From: Clostridiales bacterium UBA1380
GTDB taxonomy: Bacteria; Bacillota; Clostridia; Oscillospirales; CAG-272
Direction of reading: 5' to 3'
Assembly (NCBI GenBank): GCA_002305445.1
Contig: DBRA01000064.1
Coordinates: forward strand, 1-14,321
Length of the DNA: 14,321 nt
Shown: positions 7,972-13,074 of the stretch, piece by piece
Numbering within the stretch: position 1 is the first letter of the stretch
Layout of the letters: each line of letters opens with the position of its first letter
Position numbers and translations under genes: made by a program
The notes under the pieces: model-generated
What the model saw: the letters and a program-made list of their open reading frames with translations, nothing else
The model's database searches: none
What the model was told of the DNA's origin: nothing

Positions 7972-8526
7972 TTATGTGTTATCTTTGATGTAACCGGCTA
8001 TAAATGCTCCCGCGGCGCTCTTTCCCGCTTCGCTCAGGTGGACGAGATCGTCGCACACATATTCGTCTTCCCTGCCCTCCATAAACGCGTGGAGGTCGCA
8101 TATGGCAACTCCCAGCGGCGTCAGAGCTTTGACGGCGGCGTCGTTGTACTCGCGGATGACTTCGTCGAAAACGTCCGGGTGGCCCGCGCGGACGGCCGAC
8201 GTCGTGACAAACGTCACCTTCGCGCCCGTCGTCAGCAGCTTTTTCGCGATGAGGCAGAGATCGCGCGTATACTCGTCGCGGGAGGTGAACGGAGCGCGCT
8301 CCTCATAATTCGCCGTATAGGCGATATCCCATATTCCGGCGTTGAACAGAATCGCGTCGGGCTCAGGCAGCAGATTAAGCCAGAAGCGCAGCGAATTCAG
8401 CATATACCTCGCGAAGCGGCAGTTTTCGTTCGGCCACGCGACTTCATACCCGTCGCCGAGCACGTCCTTCACCGTATCGCAGTAGTTCATCCTGATGCTG
8501 TCGCCGAGCAGAAGCACTTTTTTCAT
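7972..8526 (-). CDS. Small SGNH/GDSL-type hydrolase, probably a carbohydrate esterase
   Basis: The product is a 184-residue cytoplasmic protein with no signal peptide. Block I is LLLGDSIR with nucleophile S10. PNENCR at 32-37 takes the block II place, FNAGIWDI at 61-68 replaces the classical GxND of block III, and DDLVHLS at 159-165 supplies the catalytic Asp-His pair (D160 and H163). The Nx-Gly-x-x-Asp form of block III occurs in an SGNH subgroup with NAG/NFG-L-H-D-L; here Trp stands where that subgroup has His. Enzymes of this size commonly remove acetyl groups from sugars. Its job is inferred from the overlapping downstream GH127 gene: deacylating arabinosides before or during hydrolysis. 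The ribosome site AGAGAGG lies six bases before the ATG. A strong promoter lies at 8560-8588. Confidence 0.85.
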   Translation of the reverse strand: MKKVLLLGDSIRMNYCDTVKDVLGDGYEVAWPNENCRFARYMLNSLRFWLNLLPEPDAILFNAGIWDIAYTANYEERAPFTSRDEYTRDLCLIAKKLLTTGAKVTFVTTSAVRAGHPDVFDEVIREYNDAAVKALTPLGVAICDLHAFMEGREDEYVCDDLVHLSEAGKSAAGAFIAGYIKDNT

Positions 8527-8559
8527 ACAGAGCCTCTCTTTTCATATTCGTCAGTTATG

Positions 8560-8588
8560 ATTATAACGTAAAAACATTGTTTTGTAAA
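8560..8588 (-). promoter_or_regulatory. Sigma-A promoter of the SGNH-GH127 operon
   Basis: On the minus strand, TTTACA (8583-8588) and TATAAT (8560-8565) are separated by 17 bases. The predicted start is near 8553, giving a leader of under 30 bases. Confidence 0.8.
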
Positions 8589-8614
8589 CAGACGAAGCGC
8601 CTTTATGTGTCTGT
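8588..8614. repeat. Inverted repeat next to the -35 of the sugar operon
   Basis: ACAGAC (8588-8593) and GTCTGT (8609-8614) form a perfect 6-base inverted repeat with a 15-base gap, touching the -35 box of the SGNH-GH127 promoter. It could be an activator or repressor site. The arms are short, so chance is not excluded. Confidence 0.4.
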
Positions 8615-8621
8615 AAATACG

Positions 8622-8644
8622 AAAAGCGGCGTACAGCCGCTTTT
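8622..8644 (-). terminator. Bidirectional-type terminator after the decarboxylase genes
   Basis: A perfect 9-base stem (AAAAGCGGC with GCCGCTTTT) with a 5-base loop lies four bases beyond the stop of the small gamma-like gene. GC-rich stem bases flanked by A4 and T4 make it usable on both strands. It insulates the decarboxylase genes from the sugar operon. Confidence 0.85.
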
Positions 8645-8647
8645 CAT

Positions 8648-8788
8648 TTATTTATCTTTTTTGCCGATCGACGATGTCGCTTTGTTCAGGATATATATCG
8701 TAATGATTATCACGAGCGTGACGACGAAGATGCCGAGCATGCCCTTGAGCATATAGGGCAGCGTCGCAAGGAAATTCTCGACGTTCAT
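8648..8788 (-). CDS. Small OadG-like gamma subunit of a Na+-pumping decarboxylase
   Basis: A 46-residue protein starts at an ATG 19 bases behind the oadB stop, with AAAGGAAG about 8 bases upstream. It begins MNVENFLATLPYMLKGMLG, followed by a single hydrophobic helix (about residues 18-34, GMLGIFVVTLVIIITIY) and a short basic tail ending SIGKKDK. This matches the short gamma subunits (OadG-like) that anchor the carboxyltransferase part to the membrane beta subunit. It lacks the longer C-terminal zinc-binding tail known from enterobacterial OadG. The order beta then gamma and the shared promoter support the assignment. The specific complex (oxaloacetate, methylmalonyl-CoA or glutaconyl-CoA decarboxylase) cannot be decided from this subunit. 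Confidence 0.8.
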   Translation of the reverse strand: MNVENFLATLPYMLKGMLGIFVVTLVIIITIYILNKATSSIGKKDK

Positions 8789-8807
8789 ATCTGCAGCTTC
8801 CTTTCGT

Positions 8808-9929
8808 TTACGGTATGAGAGCCAGTATCATTCCGCCCGCGATGACGGAGGCGATCTGCCCGGAGACGTTTACGCCGACCGCGTGCATCAGCAGGAAGTT
8901 CTGATTGTCTTCGGCAAGACCCATTTTATGAACGACTCTGGCAGACATCGGGAACGCGGAGATGCCGGCCGCGCCGATCATGGGGTTGATCTTCCGCTTC
9001 GTGAACAGATTGAGCAGCTTCGCGAACAAGACGCCGCCGACCGTGTCGAATATAAAGGCGATGAGGCCGAGGCCGAGTATCATAAGCGTGCGGACGTCGA
9101 GGAACGCGTCCGCCGTCATTTTCGCCGCGACGGTTATGCCGAGCAGCAGCGTGATGAGGTTTGCGAGCGTCTTCTGAGCCGTTTCGGAAAGCGAGTCGAG
9201 GACGCCGCATTCGCGGATAAGGTTGCCGAACATGAGGAAGCCGATAAGCGCTACGCTGCGCGGAGACATGATGCCGGTGATCACTGTGACAACGATCGGG
9301 AACAGTATCTTCGTCGTCTTCGAAACCGTCACGTTATCATAATCCATGCGGATAAGGCGTTCTTTTTTCGTCGTTATCAGCCGGATTACGGGCGGCTGGA
9401 TGATCGGCACGAGCGCCATGTACGAATACGCCGCGACGATTATCGGTCCGATATATTTCGAGTTGAAGTAGTTCGCCACGAAAATCGAGGTCGGGCCGTC
9501 GGCTGCGCCGATTATCGCGATAGACGCCGCGTCGCGCAGATCGAAGCCGAGCAGCGCCGCCATGCTGAGGGTGAAGAATATGCCGAACTGCGCGGCAGCG
9601 CCGAACAGCATGAGCTTCGGGTTAGATAAAAGCGGCGTGAAGTCGATCATCGCGCCGATGCCGACAAATAAAAGCAGCGGGAACAGCTCATTTGCTATGC
9701 CCGATTCGAATAAAATGTCGATGACGCCGATTTCCTTAACGCCTTCGTATATCTGCGTAACCGCGCCGGACATCGGGAGGTTGACGAGGATCGCGCCGAA
9801 TCCCATCGGAAGAAGCAGCGCCGGCTCCATATCCTTCTTGATCGCAAGATAGATGAGCACGCCGCCGATAATCCACATGACAATCTGCTGCCATTGAATA
9901 TTTAGAATATTACCAAATAACTCGCCCAT
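8808..9929 (-). CDS. oadB: Sodium ion-translocating decarboxylase beta subunit
   Basis: The product is a 373-residue, highly hydrophobic membrane protein of the OadB/MmdB/GcdB family. It decarboxylates carboxybiotin on the partner subunit and couples this to export of Na+. Family signatures are seen in order: FPLLLFVGIGAMIDFTPLL at 83-101, the re-entrant AIIGAADGPTSIF at 138-150 with D144 matching the essential Na+-site Asp (D203 of Klebsiella OadB), SYMALVPIIQPP at 169-180, and GVNVSGQIASVIAGG near 352-366. Eight to nine membrane segments can be read. It is preceded by AGGA and has its own promoter at 9964-9992, and is followed by the gamma-like gene. No alpha (carboxyltransferase) or biotin-carrier gene lies in this window, so the substrate (oxaloacetate, methylmalonyl-CoA, glutaconyl-CoA or malonate) is undetermined. 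The family call is secure. Confidence 0.96.
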   Translation of the reverse strand: MGELFGNILNIQWQQIVMWIIGGVLIYLAIKKDMEPALLLPMGFGAILVNLPMSGAVTQIYEGVKEIGVIDILFESGIANELFPLLLFVGIGAMIDFTPLLSNPKLMLFGAAAQFGIFFTLSMAALLGFDLRDAASIAIIGAADGPTSIFVANYFNSKYIGPIIVAAYSYMALVPIIQPPVIRLITTKKERLIRMDYDNVTVSKTTKILFPIVVTVITGIMSPRSVALIGFLMFGNLIRECGVLDSLSETAQKTLANLITLLLGITVAAKMTADAFLDVRTLMILGLGLIAFIFDTVGGVLFAKLLNLFTKRKINPMIGAAGISAFPMSARVVHKMGLAEDNQNFLLMHAVGVNVSGQIASVIAGGMILALIP

Positions 9930-9963
9930 AGTTTTCCTGTTCTTGTTTATTCATGCACAGTCG

Positions 9964-9992
9964 ATTATATCATACAATGCTGCTCTGTGCAA
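9964..9992 (-). promoter_or_regulatory. Sigma-A promoter of the decarboxylase beta-gamma operon
   Basis: On the minus strand, TTGCAC (9987-9992) and TATAAT (9964-9969) are separated by 17 bases. The predicted start near 9957 leaves a leader of about 28 bases before the oadB ATG. Confidence 0.8.
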
Positions 9993-9993
9993 G

Positions 9994-10248
9994 CGCACTG
10001 TTTTACTGCTGATTTAATACCCGCACTCATTATAATTGTTCATATTTTACAATGTTTAAATGTATTTTATGTCATTTTATATATTTTTTGCCATACATCG
10101 TCTGCATGCGTTTATCTTTTGCTATATATTGCATCATATATTTTTTATTGTTATGTCATCATATTTAACATTTATGCTGACTCGAATTATATTATCCGCA
10201 TACATATTCTATGATTTTTTCGTTTTATTTAACCGCCATAACAAAAAA
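9994..10248. other. AT-rich gap of about 255 bases without a credible gene
   Basis: This stretch is about 25% G+C (56 of the 220 bases from 10021 to 10240), far below the flanking genes. Reading frames here give Phe/Ile/Tyr-rich peptides with no ribosome site, so I treat it as non-coding. The octamer CATCATAT occurs twice (near 10132 and 10157). I see no promoter or att-like duplication that I would defend. Confidence 0.6.
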
Positions 10249-10282
10249 CAGCCGAAGCGATGCAAAGACGCATCGCCGGCTG
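10249..10282 (-). terminator. Terminator of the XRE-ImmA operon
   Basis: A 13-base-pair stem (CAGCCG plus GCGATGC against GCATCGC plus CGGCTG, with two unpaired A at 10255-10256) has a 6-base loop and is followed on the minus strand by T6. It starts six bases past the immA-like stop. CTTTTTCT on the other side could let it work on both strands. Confidence 0.88.
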
Positions 10283-10288
10283 CTTTTT

Positions 10289-10789
10289 CTATTTCAGAAA
10301 ATTCGCTTTGCGGTCGATGTAATTATAACGGCGGCCCGCCGTGCTAAGCGCCTCGACGATTATGGACACGAGATTGACGTCGGTGCGCATCGCGGCGGCG
10401 ATCTGATCCGCCGTCATTCCCTCGTCGATGTATTCGACGACTTCGTCCTCATCGAGTAAAAAGTGCGCGGCAAAAATGTTCGCCTCGTACTCGCGCCGCG
10501 CCGTCAGGCCGAAGAGCACCTTGTCGGTTATGATCGCGTCGGCGGCCGCATCCCTGTGCAGTGCATCGTGCCCGAGCTCGTGCGCGCAAACAATGCGCCT
10601 GACCGATTTCGGCATCGAAGCGTTGATGATGATAAACCGGCTCCGCTTGATCACGCTGTACATTCCCTTTAGCGAGCCGAGGTCATAGTTGAGGATATGT
10701 ATTCCCAGCGCGTCCGCGGCTTTATACGGATCGCGCCCGCCGGATTTTTTTGCAAGCTTTTTGGCGGCTTCCGCTATTCTGTCGCTCAC
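10289..10789 (-). CDS. ImmA/IrrE-family zinc metallopeptidase
   Basis: The product is a 166-residue cytoplasmic protein. The zinc motif HELGH is at 70-74 (two His ligands, catalytic E71) within RRIVCAHELGHDALHR. REYEANIFAAHFLL at 99-112 supplies the third ligand (E100 or E102), as in the COG2856 family. Relatives such as ImmA of ICEBs1 cleave their partner XRE repressor, and IrrE/PprI cleaves the DdrO repressor after DNA damage. The gene overlaps the XRE gene by four bases (ATGA), so the two are translationally coupled and the repressor next door is the likely substrate. No mobile-element gene is visible in the window, so the pair may be a remnant or a free-standing stress switch. The trigger is unknown. 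Confidence 0.9.
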   Translation of the reverse strand: MSDRIAEAAKKLAKKSGGRDPYKAADALGIHILNYDLGSLKGMYSVIKRSRFIIINASMPKSVRRIVCAHELGHDALHRDAAADAIITDKVLFGLTARREYEANIFAAHFLLDEDEVVEYIDEGMTADQIAAAMRTDVNLVSIIVEALSTAGRRYNYIDRKANFLK

Positions 10790-11196
10790 TTTTTCTTTCC
10801 GGCGTACTTCTTTGCCTCTTCCTTCGCGATAAAATATGCGTCTGTCAGTGCTTTCATCGCCAAGTCCCTGTCCTCCTCGGCAAGCTCGCCGCCCGCGAAA
10901 AGGCCCGTCATCTGCGCCACAAGCGCTTTCATCTCACGCCTTGCCGAGGCGCTGTCGCAGATTGCCCCGTCGCCGCTCGATCCGGAAAACAGCTCTCGCC
11001 CCTCGCCGAGCAGATATTCGGTCGTCGTGCCGAGCGCCGCCGCAAGCTTCGCCGCGGTTTCGATGTTTCCGGGATAACGCTTCCCCGATTCGTAATTCTG
11101 AACCGACCGCATCGTTATGTCTGCAGCGGCAGCGAGTTCGGCCTGTGTCATGCCGAGTTCGCAGCGTTTATCGCGCAGTCGTTTGGCAAATGTCAT
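10786..11196 (-). CDS. XRE-family helix-turn-helix repressor paired with the ImmA-like protease
   Basis: The product has 136 residues. An N-terminal Cro/C1-type HTH spans about residues 5-63, with LRDKRCELGMTQAELAAAA, the recognition-helix region ITMRSVQNYESGKRYP, and ALGTTTEYLLGEG. A Ser/Gly-rich hinge (about 70-83) leads to a charged helical C-terminal part (about 85-136) that may hold the dimer and protease-recognition surface. The start ATG has GGAG seven bases upstream. Its promoter at 11234-11262 is followed by a palindrome at the predicted transcription start, which suggests it represses itself. It is divergent from the CHR transporter genes, so it might also control them; that is inference from position only. 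Confidence 0.92.
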   Translation of the reverse strand: MTFAKRLRDKRCELGMTQAELAAAADITMRSVQNYESGKRYPGNIETAAKLAAALGTTTEYLLGEGRELFSGSSGDGAICDSASARREMKALVAQMTGLFAGGELAEEDRDLAMKALTDAYFIAKEEAKKYAGKKK

Positions 11197-11222
11197 GATT
11201 CCACTCCATATGCGAAATAACG

Positions 11223-11230
11223 TTCATGAA
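11223..11230. promoter_or_regulatory. Palindrome TTCATGAA at the start of XRE transcription
   Basis: The perfect 8-base palindrome lies four bases downstream (minus-strand sense) of the XRE -10 box and so covers the expected +1. Related GTTCGT/CGTTC words recur upstream in the spacer (11246-11257) and at 11272-11278. A self-repression operator is plausible but the true recognition sequence is unproven. Confidence 0.4.
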
Positions 11231-11233
11231 TAA

Positions 11234-11262
11234 AGTATACACGATTGTTCGTTCGTTTTCAA
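11234..11262 (-). promoter_or_regulatory. Sigma-A promoter of the XRE-ImmA operon
   Basis: On the minus strand, TTGAAA (11257-11262) and TATACT (11234-11239) are separated by 17 bases. The leader to the XRE ATG is about 30 bases and includes the GGAG ribosome site. Confidence 0.83.
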
Positions 11263-11320
11263 GGGTGAATTGCGTTCGTGTTTATATTTTATTTTTATGG
11301 TAATAATCCTCGTTATATAT

Positions 11321-11348
11321 TTGACTTATGAATATATCGGTGTACAAT
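11321..11348 (+). promoter_or_regulatory. Probable promoter of the CHR transporter pair
   Basis: TTGACT (11321-11326) and TACAAT (11343-11348) are 16 bases apart. It lies inside the longest possible version of the downstream gene. If it is real, transcription starts near 11355, so that version cannot be the one translated. Confidence 0.6.
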
Positions 11349-11354
11349 ATAACC

Positions 11355-11930
11355 ATGATGGTGAAAAAAGATTTGCGCAATAAGTTAAGAATATCGCTGA
11401 AGCTGTTTATTTATTCCCTTTTGATCAGTTCTTCAACATTCGGCGGCGGTTTCGTCATTATATCAATGATGAAAAAGCAGTATGTCGATAAGCTCAAGCT
11501 GCTTGAAGGCGACGAAATGTATAAGCTGCTCGCGTTCGCCCAGGCGTCGCCCGGCGCGCTTGCGGTCAACTCGGCTGTTATCGTCGGCTACGACATTGCC
11601 GGTGCCATGGGCGCCGCCGCGTCGTTTATCGGCATCGTCGTCCCGCCGGTCGTCACGCTCTCGATCGTTACCGTTTTATATAATATTTTTATCGACAATA
11701 AAATCATATCGTGCCTGCTGGCCGGAATGAAGCTCGGCGTATGCGCGGTGATCATTGACGCTCTCGCGGGAATGGTAAGCGATCTTTTGAAGGAAAAGCA
11801 GGTTATCTATATTATCATCGCGGCCGGCAGCTTCGCGGCAGTCGCCTTCTTCAAGGTAAACGTCGTCTTTATACTCGCTGTCGGAGTCATTGCCGGTATC
11901 ATTAGCACGTACCGGAATAAAGAGTGCTGA
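11355..11930 (+). CDS. chrA: Chromate-type (CHR family) transporter, first half-size subunit
   Basis: The product has 191 residues from this ATG, with about six membrane helices. Family signatures are STFGGGFVIISMM in the first helix region and FAQASPGALAVNSAVIVGY, the PGPxAxN block of CHR proteins. Short CHR proteins work as pairs: two single-domain subunits, usually from adjacent genes, insert in opposite orientations and correspond to the two halves of long ChrA. Known members export chromate, but many genomic ones have untested substrates. The frame is open back to an ATG at 11328 (200 residues), but a promoter-like element covers that start and no ribosome site precedes it. I chose 11355, the first ATG after the -10 box; GTG at 11361 and TTG at 11373 are alternatives. 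The partner gene begins one base past the stop. Confidence 0.85.
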   Translation: MMVKKDLRNKLRISLKLFIYSLLISSSTFGGGFVIISMMKKQYVDKLKLLEGDEMYKLLAFAQASPGALAVNSAVIVGYDIAGAMGAAASFIGIVVPPVVTLSIVTVLYNIFIDNKIISCLLAGMKLGVCAVIIDALAGMVSDLLKEKQVIYIIIAAGSFAAVAFFKVNVVFILAVGVIAGIISTYRNKEC

Positions 11931-11931
11931 T

Positions 11932-12489
11932 ATGTATTTACAGCTTATTTTGTCGTTTTTAAAGATAGGCGCGCTGAGCTTCGGCGGAGGGCTGTCGGTT
12001 ATAACTCTGATAATCGAGGAGGTCGTCTACAAGCGCGGTTGGCTTACGATGGATGAATTTGCAAACATCGTGACTATATCGGAGAGCACGCCGGGGCCGA
12101 TCGCAATCAACTGCGCGACGTTTGTCGGCATAAAGCTTGCCGGATTCGGCGGAGGGATCGTCGCGACGCTCGCGTGCCTGTTTATCCCGTTTATAATTGC
12201 AACGACCCTTTTTATCGTTTATAAAAAGTTCGGTACGATGAAGCTCATAACGGGCGCGATAGACGGCGTGGTGCCGGTGATCACCGGGCTTGTCGCATCC
12301 GCCGCGTTCACGCTGACAACCGCCGCGCTCGGCTGGAGCGGCGGGATTTCGGGCGCGCCGGACATGCTTGCTGCCGCTCTCATCGCCGCGGGTGTTTTCT
12401 GCCTTTATAAATACAAGCCTAACCCGATCTTCGTTATATTCGCGTCAGGCATAGTCGGCGGAGCGGCTTACTGCTTCCTTGGTGTATAG
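11932..12489 (+). CDS. chrA: Chromate-type (CHR family) transporter, second half-size subunit
   Basis: The product is a 185-residue membrane protein beginning MYLQLILSFLKIGALSFGGG, with the family's first-helix motif SFGGGLSVITLI and the block ISESTPGPIAINCATFVGI. The segments FGGGIVATLACLFIPFIIATTLF and VVPVITGLVASAAFTLT follow the usual helix order. It starts one base after the stop of the first subunit (TGATATG), so translation is probably coupled, with GAG about 8 bases upstream. The frame is open to an ATG at 11890, but that would overlap the first gene by 41 bases and add residues unlike any CHR N-terminus. The two subunits most likely form a heterodimeric transporter. The substrate is inferred as chromate or another oxyanion only from the family. 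Confidence 0.92.
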   Translation: MYLQLILSFLKIGALSFGGGLSVITLIIEEVVYKRGWLTMDEFANIVTISESTPGPIAINCATFVGIKLAGFGGGIVATLACLFIPFIIATTLFIVYKKFGTMKLITGAIDGVVPVITGLVASAAFTLTTAALGWSGGISGAPDMLAAALIAAGVFCLYKYKPNPIFVIFASGIVGGAAYCFLGV

Positions 12490-12531
12490 ACCATTTTTTA
12501 CAACGAGTTAACAATTATTTTTCGCATATTA

Positions 12532-12560
12532 TTGCACGCGGTAAAATTACATGTTATAAT
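12532..12560 (+). promoter_or_regulatory. Sigma-A promoter of rplS
   Basis: TTGCAC (12532-12537) and TATAAT (12555-12560) are separated by 17 bases. Transcription should start near 12567 and give a leader of about 80 bases, so rplS is its own transcription unit here. Confidence 0.85.
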
Positions 12561-12563
12561 ATA

Positions 12564-12645
12564 TTTCGCGTGTTTATCCCGCGAAAATGAACGGTCCTCT
12601 GCCATGCTCGGTACGAACGTTCAAATGATTTTAGGAGGTACCGAA
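12564..12645 (+). promoter_or_regulatory. Structured leader of rplS, candidate L19 autoregulatory leader
   Basis: The region between promoter and rplS can fold. TTTCGCG (12564-12570) pairs with CGCGAAA (12580-12586), although the first bases may precede the transcript start. TGAACG (12588-12593) pairs with CGTTCA (12618-12623). The ribosome site AGGAGG follows at 12633-12638. L19 leader RNAs are known in low-GC Gram-positive bacteria (an Rfam family exists), but I cannot align to that model here. Confidence 0.45.
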
Positions 12646-12996
12646 ATGGATACGATCGGCACTTTTACAAACGAGCAGCTTAAGAAAGACGTCCCCGCCT
12701 TCCGCATCGGCGACACCGTCCGCGTTCACAACAGAATCAAAGAAGGTAACCGCCAGAGAGTACAGCTTTTTGAAGGCACCGTCATCGCCAAAAGAGGCGG
12801 CGGAATTTCCGAAACGTTTACGGTCAGACGCGTAGCCTACGGCTGCGGCGTTGAAAAGACCTTCCCGCTTCATTCGCCCAACGTCGAAAACATAGAGGTC
12901 ATCCGCGCCGGTAAAGTCCGCCGCGCCAAACTCTACTATCTGCGCGACAAAATCGGCAAGGGCACGAAGGTTAAAGAGAAGATCGACACGAAATAA
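12646..12996 (+). CDS. rplS: 50S ribosomal protein L19
   Basis: The product has 116 residues, the normal L19 length. It is a basic protein of the large ribosomal subunit near the contact with the small subunit. Recognisable blocks are FRIGDTVRVHNRIKEGNRQR, VQLFEGTVIAKRGGGISETF, TVRRVAYGCGVEKTFPLHSP and the C-terminal RRAKLYYLRDKIGK. The start is fixed by AGGAGG seven bases upstream; an in-frame extension back to 12532 exists but overlaps the promoter. In many bacteria rplS follows rimM and trmD. Here it stands alone between the CHR genes and a convergent hydrolase gene, with its own promoter, leader and terminator. Confidence 0.98.
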   Translation: MDTIGTFTNEQLKKDVPAFRIGDTVRVHNRIKEGNRQRVQLFEGTVIAKRGGGISETFTVRRVAYGCGVEKTFPLHSPNVENIEVIRAGKVRRAKLYYLRDKIGKGTKVKEKIDTK

Positions 12997-13030
12997 TTTT
13001 TCGCTCTTTTTGCGCTATTGCGCGATGATC

Positions 13031-13061
13031 AAAAAGCGGACGCCGCAGGCGTCCGCTTTTT
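13031..13061. terminator. Strong shared terminator between rplS and the convergent SGNH gene
   Basis: A perfect 14-base inverted repeat (AAAAAGCGGACGCC with GGCGTCCGCTTTTT) has a 3-base loop. It follows rplS by 34 bases and the convergent hydrolase gene by 13, with T5 and A5 at the ends so that it serves both directions. Confidence 0.93.
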
Positions 13062-13074
13062 CGTTTGCGCGGCT

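Noticed and set aside
6149..7993. Long open frame (614 codons) on the plus strand opposite the GH127 gene
   Set aside because: It is antisense to a clear family member. Its product is an Arg/Val/Ala-rich sequence without domains, and it arises from the GC-rich codon pattern of the real gene.
9987..10347. Small plus-strand frames in the AT-rich gap
   Set aside because: Composition is what random AT-rich DNA gives (Phe, Ile, Tyr), there is no ribosome site, and one of them runs through the terminator hairpin.
11209..11225. LexA-like box (GAAA-4-GTTC) near the XRE promoter
   Set aside because: One arm deviates from the GAAC/GTTC core and flanking bases do not fit, so it is too weak to claim SOS control.
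12479..12500. Possible terminator at the end of the CHR pair
   Set aside because: Only a four-base stem (TGGT/ACCA) overlapping the stop codon precedes the T-run, so it is not convincing.
12532..12645. N-terminal extension of L19
   Set aside because: It overlaps the -35 and -10 boxes, and the AGGAGG site fixes the start at 12646.
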